NCBI GenBank assembly: GCA_947683425.1
Contig: CANTUQ010000017.1
Coordinates: 1,674,001 to 1,738,000, forward strand
Direction: 5' to 3'
Source: Excoecaria cochinchinensis
Lineage: Eukaryota > Streptophyta > Magnoliopsida > Malpighiales > Euphorbiaceae
Length of the DNA: 64,000 nt
A program made the translations under genes and the position numbers. Positions 24,492 through 37,641 of the stretch are shown one piece after another; within the stretch, counting starts at the first letter, position 1; every line of letters begins with the position of its first letter. The notes below the pieces were generated by a model. The model had not been told where the DNA came from, made no database searches, and saw nothing but the letters and a program-made list of their open reading frames with translations.

Positions 24492-27190
24492 TGTGATACC
24501 GGGTCCTGAGACAGTCCAGATCAGGGTTAGCCTATGATGAAGTTAGATGCATATTCATAGGCAAAAAAATTGGAAGTGATGATTTCCTTGTCAAATTTGC
24601 TTTTTAGTGATAATAAAATTAATAAAATAGGAGAGGGTGGAAAATTATATTTTTTAGGTCAAAATTTGTTAATTAAAAAAAAATCGGCAGTTGGCAGCCC
24701 GCGGGCACGCATCGGCAGGGTGCTGCGTGTGTCGCCCAGTGTGAATGGTCGTTACGCGCAGCGCATGCTTGCTGACGGGTGTCTCTCGCCCAACGACGCC
24801 TGTCGGTCGCCCATTCAGCCCAAATCTGCCGAAAATGTATTTTTTGCCTTTTTTTTGGGGATTTTTTACTCAAAATTATTTTTTGTGATATTCATGATTT
24901 TTTTCAGTTTTAAAATTTAAATAATTAATAATCTGATTTAAATTTATTTTATTTCCATAATTAATTAGGTTTTCATTTTTATTAACAGAAAGTGAAAGAG
25001 AGAGAAATGGAGGCAACCAAAAAAACAAAAAATTCAGATTTTTTATTTGTTGTTGTTCTTCTTCTTGAAAAAAAGGTTCTTCCCCTTCAATTCTTCTTCT
25101 TCTTCTTCTTCTTCTTCTTCTTTCAATTGAAATTCTTCTAAATATTTTAGATGAAATTTTATTGATGAGAAATTGATTTTTGAGACAAATTAAGCAATTG
25201 TTTGTTCTTAAAAATTCAATTTTCTTAATTTCTTATTTTAATTATTTTTTCAATTAAGTTTTTCAAAGATTTCACATTGAACCATTTTTTGATGAAAAAT
25301 TTATTTTGGGGCAAACAAAAATAATTGTTTGTTCTTAAAATCCAACTTTTTCATTTGATTTTCTAAAAAATAAGATTCTTTTTTAACAATTATTTTTTTA
25401 GACAAGCAAAAATAATTATTTTGTTCTTGAGAATATTTTTATTTCTTTTATCAATAAATATCCTTGAGACAAAGAAATCAATTCTTTATTATGAATAATT
25501 TTTTATCTTCTTCTATTATTATTTTTTTTCAACAAGATTTTCTTCCTTGGAATAAAATTCCAATTTTTCCAATTTTTATCTCTAATTTTGCGGATAAAAA
25601 ATAAAGAAATAAATTATATTTTTTCTTCCATCGAATTCGAATTCTAAGGGTAAACATTCTGGATCCGCTCTCATATGTTTATTGGTTATTTGTTTGTTTT
25701 TTATTTATTTATTGTATTATTTTTATTTCTCGCTTTCAATTAATTGATTAACATGAATATCTTAGACCTATTATTTATTTATTTGTTTGATGTGATTTTT
25801 CAATGGTTTTTTTTCTTTATCATCTTTATTTATTTATTTATTCAATTGTATATATATTTGTGTTATCTAATTTATTTAATCAATTTATTTATTTATTCAA
25901 TTGCTTATTTTGTTTATTTATTTATTTTATTCAATTGTTTTTATTTCTGACTCACAATTATTTAGATTTTTAAATCTATTGTGTATACATTTATTTTATT
26001 TGATCTTAGACATAGATTTAACATTTTTGCTAACCATTTTTTATTCTTTATCATTTTACTTGATCATCCATCTTTCTTTTTGTTGTCATTATTATTTTTA
26101 CTATTATTTTAATTCTTTTGTTCTATTATTTATTGTTATTGTTATTATCATCGTTGTTATTATCATATTTATTATTATTTCATGTTTTTATGTATTAATA
26201 TATTGACATGTTGTTTTATTTACTGCAATCATATAATTTAATTCCTTTGTCATTTAGAATGCATTTTTTTTCATTTATTTTAATTTATTAACATTTTAAT
26301 TCATTTGTCATTTTTGATTTCATCTTATTTTTATTTTATTTAAATTTATTAATTATTATTTCATGTCTTTAATTGATTTTTCTTGATTACATCACTAACA
26401 GTAATTTTATTTGTGTTTGTTTTTTATTCCAACACTTATTTTCTTTGCTTGGGCATTCCCGCGAGCACACTGGGAGATCCAGGAGTCTCGTTTGGTTTAA
26501 ACTTTCATTTTATTATTTATATTATTTTCTTTATTTAGCTTTTTAATTTATTTTACCATGTAATTTTTAATAAAACTATTAATTTTTTGCGCGTTTAAAA
26601 GAAAATCACAAAAATAAATCTATTAATTAACTTGAAATTTTTTCTAATAAAATGGGACCAATGTCCTAGTTTTCTCGCCCAAATAAGCCATCACCTTTAA
26701 CACTTTTTCCGTTAAGTATGCATGCGAGGACCAATCTCCTCATCCTAAATAAATACCCCATTTTCTGCATGATTTACATTTTATTTACAATAGGGGTTGT
26801 ATTCCGCCCTTAGTTTTGTTGTGATTTATTGGGTTTTCATTTACCTTATTTTAACCTTGCTTTTATTTATCGCTTTCATTACATGATTGACTTGTGCCTT
26901 AATTATTGCATTGAAACGAATGAGAAAATGAATAAAATCTTAAATTCAAAACTCAATCATAATTTAATCAAGGCATGAATAAAGGGGAAGTCCTGAACCA
27001 TCTCTGGTCTTAGGCTCAATGAGGTTAGAGGGCCATCGCAATGTCCTATTGGGGTGGGGTCTCCAAAATATCTCTTATTGCCCAAAATAGGCCTAATTTG
27101 CATGGTCATAGGCTCCACAAGATTAGATGATCCTTCTAGTGTTTTATTGGAAGGAGGTGTCCAAAATATCTCTAGCTTGCCCAAAATAGA
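24492..27190 (+). repeat. 3' LTR of element D, 3' end truncated
   Basis: Starts TGTGATACCGGGTCC and has a CpG-rich island (24688-24830), pyrimidine-rich leader with a CTT microsatellite (25090-25120), the block TCTAAGGGTAAACATTCTGG (25643-25662), long T/A-rich tracts, and the GGGACCAATGTCC block (26655). It stops at CCCAAAATAGACG, about 100 bp short of where LTR A ends relative to the same motif, and joins element E. It is related to, but diverged from, LTR G (35304). Confidence 0.75.
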
Positions 27191-27349
27191 CGTATATAAC
27201 AACCATATAACTCATTAATCACATAAGATCATCCCATTTCTTATCAACATTAAACACTTATTAAGTGTCATTATACTTAATTAATCATTGTTTTACCATT
27301 TGGACATCAACCACAAATGACTAAGAAGTTTGTACAAAAGTAGGGCACC

Positions 27350-27760
27350 TCACGGTCACAACCATTTTGGTTATCACCGTGACATACCACAAGTTTCAGA
27401 ACAGAATGTAATCTAGGGTATCTCACCATCGCAACCATTTTGGTTGTCACTGTGACATACACCAATTACCCGAACAGAATTCAACTCTTGAGTATCTCAC
27501 GGTCACAACCATTTTGGTTGTCACCGTGACATACTCCCTTTGGTGCAAGGCAGAATGTAAATCAAGGTACCTCACGGTCACAACCATTTTTGTTGTCACC
27601 GTGACATACCAAATACACTTCGGGCAGAATAGAATTCATGGTACATCACAATCGCAACCGTTTTGGTTGTCACCGTGACATACCAATCACAACTAGGCAG
27701 AATGCAATTTTGCATAACTCATGGTGGCAATCTCTTGGTTGTCACCGTGACCTATGCAGG
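27350..27760. repeat. 74-bp tandem array, each unit carrying a long inverted repeat
   Basis: Six units start at 27350, 27423, 27497, 27572, 27646 and 27719. Each holds TCACGGTCACAACC, a short loop, and GGTTGTCACCGTGA, giving stems up to ~14 bp. Lone changes occur in single arms (for example TCACCATCGC). The array lies 1027-1437 bp from the LTR start, downstream of the TATA box, so it would be transcribed and could fold as a row of hairpins. Confidence 0.92.
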
Positions 27761-28506
27761 AGTTGCAAATCACAATTGTGCAAACCACCTCATTTTTCAT
27801 GTCATTCACAAGACTTACCATTCCACTATTTCATCCGCATACCATTATGCAAATCAACTTATTAACTAACATATTGCACAATTTCCATTCAACTTAACTC
27901 AATTCAAGATGCATAAAATTAGGCACACTACAAATTCCACAACCCTAGCTATAGTTCATTATGTAATAGGCATCTCCTATTCACATGCCGTCAGAGTTCC
28001 TCAAGTAAACACATACCAACCAACATTTTCATACCATTCACACAGCAAATATCCATATGCCAACATTTAACATTCAATGTAACAAAATCAATTAACACAT
28101 AACCGAAACAAGAAAGTTTCCCGAACCTCTTCTCCTATGCTCCTAAAGATCTACTTTTGAGCTAGGTTCTCCAATCTTAGCTTTCCCTTTGTCTTGCTTT
28201 GATTTCTTAGCTACACACATAGTCCAATTTCCAGAATTGGAACACCAAATCAAATTCCATACCAATACAAAATTAAAGAACAAATGGAGAAGATAAAGAG
28301 TAATCCAACTAAACCACTTACCTATCAATTACCACGTCTAAATACTTGATCAACATAGCAAAATTCATTAGATCAAAGTGGAGAATACCAAAGAAAATCA
28401 CAAGGAAAAAGAAAGGTAGAGGAAGCAGATTTTAGAGAGATGGAAATGGCTGGAAAACACATGCAAGCTAGTGGCCTCCCTCTCTCTCTCTCTCTCTCTA
28501 CAAACC

Positions 28507-28518
28507 CCCTTATATAGC
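28507..28518 (-). promoter_or_regulatory. TATA box of LTR E
   Basis: The minus strand reads GCTATATAAGGGGG in the right sense, about 270 bp into the LTR, beside a CT microsatellite (28480-28500). It is the only strong TATA in the retained U3. Confidence 0.6.
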
Positions 28519-28784
28519 TTATAAAGGAAGAAGTGTCAACTTCCTTAGCTCACACGTGGACTCCACCACTACTCCCTTAATCCAAATTTGATTCAATTAA
28601 ACATCTTTAACATTAATTAATCCCCACTTATTGTTAATCATGCACAATTGCCAATAAGCCCCTTATCTTTCTTTTGGTTATACAATTAAGCCCTCTTATA
28701 TTTCAATTTAGTCCAACATCACAAATTAGTAAACACACACCTCCTCAATGCGTCGAATTAAACCAATTACTACTATGATTCATT

Positions 28785-30080
28785 ACAACTCTCCCCTCCT
28801 AAAAAGAATTTCGTTCGCGAAATTCATACCTGAATCAAATAGGTGGGGATGTTGCTCCCGCATAGCCGCTTTTGGTTCCCAAGTTGCTTCTTCCACTCCG
28901 TGATGCTACCACATAACTTTCACAAGTGAAATCTGTTTATTGCGAAGCTGCCTCACCTCTTTTGCCAGAATTGCTTTCGGTTTCTCATCATAAGAGAAAT
29001 CTAGTTGAACCTCAATTTCTTGCACAGGTAACACATGAGACTCATCTATTCGGTATTTCCTCAATATGGACACATTAAAGACATCGTGGAGTTTGGCTAA
29101 AGCCGGAGGCAAAGCTAACCGGTAAGCCACTGAACCCACTCTGTCCAACACTTCATATGGTCCAATAAACCTTGGACTCAATTTCCCTTTCTTCCCGAAT
29201 CTCAAAACCTTTCTCCAAGGAGACACTTTTAAAAACACCTTGTCACCCACATTACATTCAATATCCTTCCTTTTTAAGTCCGCATACGATTTCTGTCTGT
29301 CACTAGTTGCTTTCAATCGCTGCTGTATGATATTCGCCTTTTCCTCAGTATCTCTTACTAAATTTGGCCCAACAAGCTTATGCTCACCAAACTCTGTCCA
29401 GTAGATCAGCGTTCGACACTTCCTACCATATAGCACTTCATATGGTGCCATACCAATACTTGTCTGAAAACTATTGTTATAAGCAAACTCCATAAGTGGA
29501 ATGTACTTATCCGAACTCTTAGAAAAATCTAGAACACATGCCCTTATCAAATCCTCTAGTACTTGAATAACCCTTTCCGACTGTCCATCAGTCTGAGGAT
29601 GAAACGCTGTACTGAAATTCAACTTCGTTCCTAAAGCAGCTTGCAAACTTTTCCCGAACTTAGAAGTAAACCTAGAATCCCTATTAGATACAATAGATAA
29701 TGGCACTCCATGAAGTCTGACAATCTCTTTCACATACAAGTCAGCCAATCGGTCCATGGAGTAATCCATTCGAACCGGTATAAAGTAAGCTGATTTTGAA
29801 AATCTATCCACAATTACCCACACAGTATCTTGTTATTTCGAAGTCATAGGCAGTCCAGAAACAAAATCCATGGTGATGTTATCCCATTTCCATTGTGGAA
29901 TAAAAAGAGGATTTAGCAAACCATGTGGAACCTGATGTTCTGCTTTCACCTGCTGACAGGCCAGACACTTGGACATATATTTTGCCACATCCTTCTTCAT
30001 ACTAGGCCACCAATACAGTTATTTTAGGTCATAATACATCTTGTTTCCACTTGGATGCATTGTAAAAATAGTGTAGTATG
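28785..30080 (-). pseudogene. integrase with chromodomain of element E
   Basis: The integrase core runs from 29823 down. The second Asp lies in a changed VSNRDSRFTS motif (VSDRDPRFTS in F) and the Glu is in QTDGQSERVIQ. The zinc-binding part before 29823 is broken by stops. The C-terminal region contains RKDIECNVGDKVFLKVSPWRK and then a chromodomain-type tail (RQLRNKQISLVKVMW, stop, HHGVEEATWEP). The stop lies where F has Gln. Chromodomains are thought to steer insertion to heterochromatin. The frame ends inside the 3' LTR start. Confidence 0.88.
28788..28800 (-). other. polypurine tract of element E
   Basis: AGGAGGGGAGAGT on the minus strand, abutting the LTR start TGTAATG. The pol reading frame runs through this tract and takes its stop from the first bases of the LTR. 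Confidence 0.85.
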
Positions 30081-30279
30081 CCTCATACATCAACCTCTTT
30101 CTCAATGTATTATCATCTGCAACACATAACTGATTCCTGTAAAACGATATACCTTCTTCATTCACTGAATAGTTAGTCTTGTAACCACTTATCACTAACT
30201 GCAAAATCTGTTGCAACTTGAGATCGCTTTTCTGTACGAAAATCAATTCATCTCTTAATACTGGTCTTGCTTTCAACTG

Positions 30280-31560
30280 AGCCAACAGTGCCCCATCTAC
30301 TGTAAACCTCCATTTCACTTGTCTTAGCATCATAGCCGAAATAAATTTTCTACTCAATACATCTGCCACCACATTGGCTTTACCCGGGTGATAATCCACT
30401 ATATAGTCATAGTCTTTAAATAACTCAAGCCACCTACGCTGCCTCAAGTTCAACTCCTTCTGAGTTAGCAAATATTTCAAGCTTTTGTGATCAGTGAAGA
30501 TCTTACACTTCTCTCCATACAAGTAGTGTGCCAAATGTTTAAGGCAAACACCACAGCTGCCAATTCTAGATCATGAGTCGGATAATTCTGTTCATGCAGC
30601 TTAAATTGCCTTGAAGCATATGCTATCACCTTTCTATCCTGCATCAAGACACAACCCAAACCTATACCAGAAGCATCACTGTACAATACATACTATTTGC
30701 TAGAAATAGGCTGAGTTAAGATTGGTGCCTCCACCAACATCCTTTTCAGTTGATCAAAACTTGATTGACACATATTTGACCATACAAACTTAACTCCTTT
30801 TCGAAGCAATCTGGTAAATGGTGAAGCTATTACTGAAAACCCTTTTACAAATCTTTTATAGTAACCAGCCAACCCCAAGAAACTGCGAACTTCAAGTACA
30901 TTTCTGGGTGGCTTCCAATTTATAATCGCTTCAACTTTAGACGGATCTACTTTAATTCCTTTAGCTGATATTACATGTCCCAGAAATGATACTTCCTTAA
31001 GCCAGAACTCACACTTGCTCAACTTAGCATATAACTAATGCTCCCTCAAAATCTAAAGTACAGTTCTCAAATGCTGCTCATGCTCTTTTTCATTCCTTGA
31101 ATAAACCAAGATGTCATCAATAAATACCACAATAAACTGATCCAAATACTGTCTGAACACTCTATGCATTAAGTCCATAAGTGCAACAAGTTCATTAATT
31201 AACCTGAATGGCATTACTAAAAATTTGTAATGTCCATACCAAGTTCTAAATGCAGTCTTAGGTACATCTTCCTTCTTCACCCGCAACTGATAATACCCAA
31301 ACCTTAAGTCTATTTTAAAAAATACACCTGCTCCTCTCAACTGATCAAACAAATCCTCAATTCTAGGTAGAAGATACCGATTCTTCACTGTTACCCTGTT
31401 TAATTATCTGTAATCTATACACATTCTCATGGTTCCATCTTTCTTCTTAACAAACAGAACCGGTGCTCTCCAAGGAGACACACTAGGCCTTATGAAGCCT
31501 GTATCTAATAGCTCTTACAACTGCGTCTTTAACTCCTTCAGCTTCGTAGGAGCCATTCGA
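30280..31560 (-). pseudogene. reverse transcriptase and RNase H of element E
   Basis: RT shows NRYLLPRIEDLFDQLRGAG, the first catalytic region FKIDLRFGYYQL, and FIDDILVYSRN (near 31110). Connection: FLGHVISAKGIKVDPSK. RNase H: MYSDASGIGLGCVLMQ, then HDLELAAVVFAL and the LSRKF region. Frames are broken near 31390, 31040, 30690 and 30530, with further stops upstream of 31400. The DD of the active site and the RNase H Asp and Glu survive. Confidence 0.88.
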
Positions 31561-31759
31561 TAAGGCACCTTAGACACTAGCACTGTTCCAGGCACAACAT
31601 CAATCGATAACTCCACTTCTCTTATTAGCGATACCCTAGATAGTTCTTCTGAGAACACATCAGAGAACTCCCTCACTATGGGTATATCCTAAATTCTCAC
31701 TTGCTCTCTTTTAGAATCTAAAACAAGAGCCAAATAAGCCTCACATCCCTTTCTAAGGC

Positions 31760-33395
31760 ATCAATACGCTTGCATTGCCGATAACACATTAACAATAGAA
31801 TTAGCACAAATACCCTTCATGGTTACTTTACTTCCTCCACTATTACGAAGTACCACTATCTTTTTCTTACAGTCAACTATCGCATTATGTTTACTTAGCC
31901 AATCCATACCCAATATTAAATCAAACTCATTAAAGGGTAGTTCAATCAAATCAATTGGAAAGACACAACATTGCACTACTAATGGACAGTCCCTATGCAC
32001 CTTATTCACATTCACATTAATCCCCAATGGACTCGATACCCAAATATCATATTTCAAATATTCGGCATTAGGTATTTTATCACATATTCTCTTAGTGCAC
32101 ACATATGAATGAGTTGATCTAGGGTCAATTAATGCAAACATCTCTACATCATAAAGTAGAAAGATACCTGCGATAACCTCAGGAGCATCCTGATCCTCTC
32201 GAGCCTTCATTGCATAAGCCCGAGTTGCTACCACAACAGGTCTGTTCATTATTTCAGATTCGGTTCCACCTCTAGACTGGCCACCTCGACCACGTCCTCT
32301 TCCTTTTCCTCTATTAGCCGGTGGCAAATTAGAACCACCCTTGCTATGCTCTTGTTGATTCCCAGCTGCCTCATATGCCTTTGGATAATTTACTAAGAAA
32401 TGTTCGGTGCTTCCACATCTAAAACATGCACCCAATATCCTCCAACATTCTCCCCTATGCCTTTTTCCATAATGAGGACATTCGTGCACTTCACTTCTAG
32501 TACTAGATGTACCTCTACCAGTCCCAGACACATGAGAAGTCCCTTGCTTCTTACCCCTGGCCGCCGAACTAAATACAGATTCAGCTGGTGGTACTATCTG
32601 AGAATCCCTTGGTCTCTTACCTAAGTGAGAGCCACCACGATTTGAATTTCTCTTCTGCATTCTTTCTTTTTGTATCCCCAATGACCTCTCAGCTTGCATT
32701 ATAGCTTGCACTATCTGATAATAACTCACATTCTGTTCTGTGGTCATTAAGATTAATAATGCCTTAATTTACTCAATCAATCCATCTTTAAACTGCTGAC
32801 ATCTACACTCCTCAGTTAGAACACCAAGTGGTGCATATTTGCTCAAGCGACAGAACTCCTTCTCATATTCTGCCACTGACATTGCTCTTTGTTTCAAATT
32901 CAGAAATTGCTTCCAATTTGCCTCCCTATATGCCTTGGTTACATACTTATTACGGAATTCTTTTTCAAAAAATTCCCAAGTGATTGAATTCGGAAGCATT
33001 GGATGCTGCAAGACTAGTTTCCACCAATCATAAGCAGCACCCTAAAGCAGAAATACAACAAATTCTACTCACTGATCCGAAGGGCACCTAATTTCTTTAA
33101 GAACCCTTTGCACTTTCTCAACCCAGTATTCAGCTTGCTTCGATTCATTTAGTCTTGTACCATGGAACTCCTCTGCTCCATGCTTCCTCAGGGATTCCAG
33201 TGGAGCCTTTGGTGTCAACATACGATTGAGCACCCTTGCCATGTCCTGAGACATCTTCAACAAGGCCTCCATCGGGACCATTGGAACCTCATTACCAAAA
33301 CTGATTGGCCTAGACTGTCCAGACCCGGACACTTCTGCTTCTCGGGGATTAACGCATTCTGCCGTCTCCTCTCTCAAATTATGAGAAGGATCCAT
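31760..33395 (-). pseudogene. gag and protease of element E
   Basis: Gag starts at MDPSHNLREE (33395). Stops at about 33068, 33029 and 32767 break it; the 33029 stop replaces a Gln kept in F. The nucleocapsid knuckle CFRCGSTEHFLVNY has lost its last Cys (Tyr here; Cys in F). A GRGRGRGGQSRGG basic stretch follows. The protease site reads LIDPRSTHSYV, with Arg replacing the active-site Gly of F (DPGSTHSYV), so it would probably be inactive. A stop at about 31760 ends this section. Confidence 0.88.
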
Positions 33396-33486
33396 CGATA
33401 CTACACATTAAATAAGGATATCCATATTAGGTCAACACAACTATAAAAACTCTAAACTACCCCGTTTCTCATAAAAGACAAAACCA

Positions 33487-33499
33487 AGGCTCTAATACC
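33487..33499 (-). other. primer binding site of element E, tRNA-Met type
   Basis: Minus TGGTATTAGAGCC, five bases from the LTR edge at 33505. It resembles the common initiator-Met site TGGTATCAGAGC with one change. Confidence 0.85.
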
Positions 33500-33504
33500 A
33501 CTAC

Positions 33505-35303
33505 TTGTGATGCATATTCTCAACCCACTGGAACAGTTCAGCTGAAGCAGTTGAGAATGATCACCACACAAGAATCACATGCACAATTTACACATTCACC
33601 TACTTATATACATCATACATATATATTGTAGGTCTACTTTACAATACTTAATTGTTACATTTATACAAATTCCTTGATTGCAAAAGGATTAAACATTACA
33701 TATACAAAACGCATTGCCCAAAAACCCAAAACCTACTCTAAGCTCCTAGTGTTGATCATTGGCAATACGAAACTCGTCCTTAACGATCACCTCGCGTTCA
33801 AACCTACACGGATTAGCAAACCCGTGTATATAGCATACAATACAATAATTACACAGTTACAAGATATAACATATTACAAGCATAATAACCATCACTTTAG
33901 TTTATCAAGATTCATGTATCACATAGATGCATACGCTGTAATCATATAATTAGATAGTTCAACTCATGTTTACTAATCTTCATTGTAATGATATACTCAT
34001 TCACATTGAATCCACAATTATTTATTCGAATAACACACTGTTCACTCGATACTTTTATTAACTTAGTCTTGCCTGCAATTCAAAGATGCGGATAACGGGT
34101 ATCGCATTGGTACCCCATGGGTACAGTAAATTCAGTGTATCCGTGGACACTCGCATTCACATTGGTACACTAAGGTACAGTAAAATTCAACATATTCAAT
34201 GTTTCAAATTGTAGAATCCAGCAAGGATTCAAATTGCATTGTGATTCTAGAGGAATTGAACGCATTTGGCTGTAGCATTTAGACCCTATAGGCATGCCTT
34301 TCTATCGACTCCTTGTCTCGCAGGCTATAATTATTTAATTTGATTATCAAATTATTTGATCACATGATCCAGCAGTTGCAATAAGTCATTAGAGCAAGTA
34401 TTCATACTGTTCCTCCATTACACTCATTTGTAAACCAATGACAAATTACATTCTTATCTACCATTATGCCATTCTTTCACTCATCACATATCTAATGGAA
34501 TAACATGGCATAGATTATAATATAGCAACCATATAACTCATTAATCACATAAGATCATCCCATTTGTTATCAACATTAAACACTTATTAAGTGTCATTAT
34601 ACTTAATGACTAAGAAGTTTGCACAAAAATAGGGCACCTCATGGTCACAACCATTTTTGTTGTCACCGTGACATATCACAGGTTTCAGAACAAAATGTAA
34701 TCTAGGGTATCTCACGGTCACAACCAGTTTGGTTGTCAGCATTGCATACACCAATTACCCGAACAGAATGCAACTCTTAAGTATCTCATGGTCACAACCA
34801 TTTTGGTTGTCACCGTGACATACTCCCTTTGGTGCAAGGCATAATGTAAATCAAGGTACCTCACAGTCACAACCATTTTGGTTGTCACCGTAACATACCA
34901 AATGCACTTCGGGCATAATAGAATTCATGGAACCTCACGGTCGAACCATTTTAGTTATCACCGTGACATACCATCACAACTGGGCAGAATGCAACTTTGC
35001 ATACCTCACGGTGGCAATCTCTTGGTTGTCACCGTGACCTATGCAGGAGTTGCAAATCACAATTGTGCAAATCATCTCATTTTTCATATCATTCACAAGA
35101 CTTACCATTCCACTATTTCATCTACATACCATTATGCAAATCAACTTATTAACTAACATATTGTACAATTTCCATTCAACTTAACTTAATTCGAGATGCA
35201 TAGAATGAGGCACATTACAAATTCCACAACCCTAGCTATAGTTCATTATGTAATAGGCATCTCCTATTCACATGCCATTAGAGTTCCTCAAGCAAACACA
35301 TAA
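33505..35303 (-). repeat. 5' LTR of element E, truncated on the right
   Basis: The low-coordinate end (minus 3' end ...ATGCATCACA) is intact beside the primer site. The high end stops at 35303, where LTR G begins, so the start and promoter (~0.77 kb) are missing. 34516-35303 matches 27191-28010, with a ~40-bp segment missing near 34610 compared with 27275-27315. It includes the second copy of the 74-bp palindrome array. Confidence 0.8.
34639..35045. repeat. second copy of the 74-bp palindrome array
   Basis: Units start at 34639, 34712, 34786, 34861, 34935 and 35006. The number and order of units match the other LTR. Stem mutations differ between the two copies, so they have diverged since insertion. 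Confidence 0.92.
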
Positions 35304-37641
35304 TGTAGACACCAGATCCAAAGATAGTCCGGATCAAAGTTACTCAATGATGATAAGATGCCTCTTCAGAGGCAAAAATGTTAAAAATGATGATTTCCTT
35401 GTCAAATTTGCATTTTAGAATGAAATATAAAAGATAATAAAAAAATATTTTTGAAAATTAGATTTGAAAAATGGGGTTTAAAAATTATAGTATTTTTAGT
35501 TAAATTTAAAAAAAAATCGCGAATATCGGCCGGCGCCTGCGAGCGGCGACCAGCACGGAGCGCCAGTGCGCGGTGCTCGCACACGAGCGACACACGGCCC
35601 ATACCATGTGTTGGGAGAGCGTGCACACCCAGCGTGCGCAACCGACACCGGTCGCGCGCACTGACGGGCTTCGGTCGCCCCTATTTCTGCCGAAATCGCC
35701 CAAATTTGCTGTTTTTCGGGATTTTCTTTAAAAATTCGATTTTCTATCATTTTTTAAAGGATTTTCAGGTTTTTTTTCATTTTTTAAACTTAGATAAATA
35801 ATATTATTAATTAATTAATTATTTTTTCCCTTAATTAATTTTATTTTCTATTTTTTCTTCATATAAATTGAAAATGATGGAAAGAGAAAAGTGGAAAGGG
35901 GGGGGGGGGGTATGCATTTTATGGAAATTTATTTTTTAGGGTTTCTTCTCTTCTTCTTCTTCTTCAAAAAAAATCCTCTCTATGTTTCTCTCTAGGTTTT
36001 TTCCCCAATAAAATAAAAATTGAAAAGTTCAGAAAGTTAGGAATCCCAATTCTTCTTCAACTTTTTTTTCAATGGAATTTCTTCTAAAACATTTTTTAGA
36101 GGGAATTTTGTTGTTGAAAAATTTATTTTGAGACAAAATAAAGTGACTATTTGTTCTCAAAATTCAATTTTCTTACTTTTTTTGCTACATATTTTTTTCA
36201 ATTAAGTTTTTTAAAGATTTTGATATTGAGTTTTTTTATGAGAAATGGATTTTGGGGCAAACAAAATAATTTTTTGTTCTTGAAATCTAATTTTTCATTT
36301 GATTTTTTAAAAACAAAATTTTTCATGAATAGTTTTTTTTGAGACAAACAAAATAATTGTTTGTTCTTTAGAATATTTTTATTTCTTTTAATCATTTTTT
36401 TTGAGAAAAAGAAATTCATTCTTTGTTCTTGAGAACCTTTTTTTTTTCTTCATCATTTTTTTATCAAATTTATTTCTTGGAATAAAATTTCAATTTTTTA
36501 TTTATCATATTTAATTAAAATTTTGCAAATCAAAAAGCAAGGAAATCAATCATATTTACCTTCATCGAATCCGAAACTCTGAGGGTAAACATTTTGAGCT
36601 TAATCTATTATTTTTTTTATTATTTTGTTCATATTTAATTGATTAACATGTATATTCTTATTATTTTCATTTACTTATTTATTCTATTGTTTTTATATTT
36701 GTCTCATTTAATGTGTTTATATATATTATTTTTGTTCATGTAAATATTGATTTCTTATTATTTCTAACATGTAATTAATTTATTTTGCTTTGCTTCCTCA
36801 TTATTTTTAACATGTAAATAATTAATTCATTTTGGTTGATCTTTCTGCCATGTAAATGTTTTATGTTAGTTGTGATAACATTAATTAATCATCTCATTTA
36901 TTTAATTATTTTCATCATTCTTTTATTCATTACCCTTTTTATCATTCTTTTTCATTGCTATTATTATATATTTATTGTTTATTCATTTATTTGTTTATTT
37001 TGATTATTATTATTATTATTATCATTTTCATATTTTTATGTATTAGTTCATTAGCATGTTTTATTTATTTCAATCACATCATTTAATCCTTTTGTCATTC
37101 ATAATGCATTTTTTGCATTTATTTTGATTTATTAACATTTTAATTCATTTATCATTTTTTTGATGTCATCTCATTTTATTTATTTTAATTTATTATTTAT
37201 TATTTTATGCGTTTAATTTATCTTATTGATTTAATTACTAACATTATTTTATTTGTGTTTATTTTTATGTCGAAACTTATTTTCTTTGCTTGGGCATTTT
37301 TGCGAGCACACGGGGAGATTCAGGAGGCTCGTTTGGCATGGACTTTTCCTTAATTTTTTATTATTTGTATTGTTTTCCTTATTCGGATTATTCATTTTTT
37401 TACTGTGTAATCTTTAATAAAATTATATATGCACGTTTAAAAAGAAAATCACGAAAATATTTATATTAATTAATTTGGTACTTTTTCTAAATAAATAATG
37501 GGACCAATGTCCTAGTTTTTCATACCCAAATAAACCATCACCTTTAACATTTTTTAAGGCATGCATGCGAGGACCAATGTCCTCATCCTTAATAAACCGC
37601 CCGTTTTATGTATGATTTATATTTTATTTACAATGGGAGTT
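35304..37641 (+). repeat. Tat LTR G, plus orientation, 3' end truncated
   Basis: Begins TGTAGACACCAGATCC at 35304, directly inside the LTR of E. It has a CpG-rich island (35515-35695), a G homopolymer (35900), pyrimidine-rich leader, TCTGAGGGTAAACATTTTG (36578-36596), and the GGGACCAATGTCC block (37500). It ends abruptly at about 37641, fused to the 3' LTR of C in opposite orientation, so its last ~400 bp and its internal region are missing. It is a diverged relative of the LTR of D. Confidence 0.75.

Larger units (their letters stand above)
20638..27190 (+). mobile_element. 3' part of Tat element D (plus strand)
   Basis: Contains a remnant of the antisense extra gene, two tandem-repeat zones, a polypurine tract and a 3' LTR clipped about 100 bp before its end. 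Gag-pol and the 5' LTR are missing: at 20637 the sequence switches to chromovirus LTR H. The order extra ORF, tandem repeats, PPT, LTR is the same as in B and C. Confidence 0.75.
27191..28787 (-). repeat. 3' LTR of element E, truncated
   Basis: On minus it starts TGTAATGAATCATAG at 28787. Comparison with 33505-35303 shows that the last ~1.0 kb (R-U5) is missing at 27191. A TATA box lies at 28507-28518 and a 74-bp palindrome array at 27350-27760. From the two clipped copies, the intact LTR would be about 2.6 kb. Confidence 0.8.
27191..35303 (-). mobile_element. chromovirus E (Del/Tekay-type), both outer LTR ends clipped
   Basis: Minus-strand element with 5' LTR (33505-35303), primer site of initiator-Met type, gag with Cys/His knuckles, protease, RT, RNase H, integrase, chromodomain tail, polypurine tract and 3' LTR (27191-28787). 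Each LTR lacks its outer part, so no target duplication remains. The coding region has many stops. Domain order and proteins are close to element F, but the LTR sequences differ. Confidence 0.9.
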
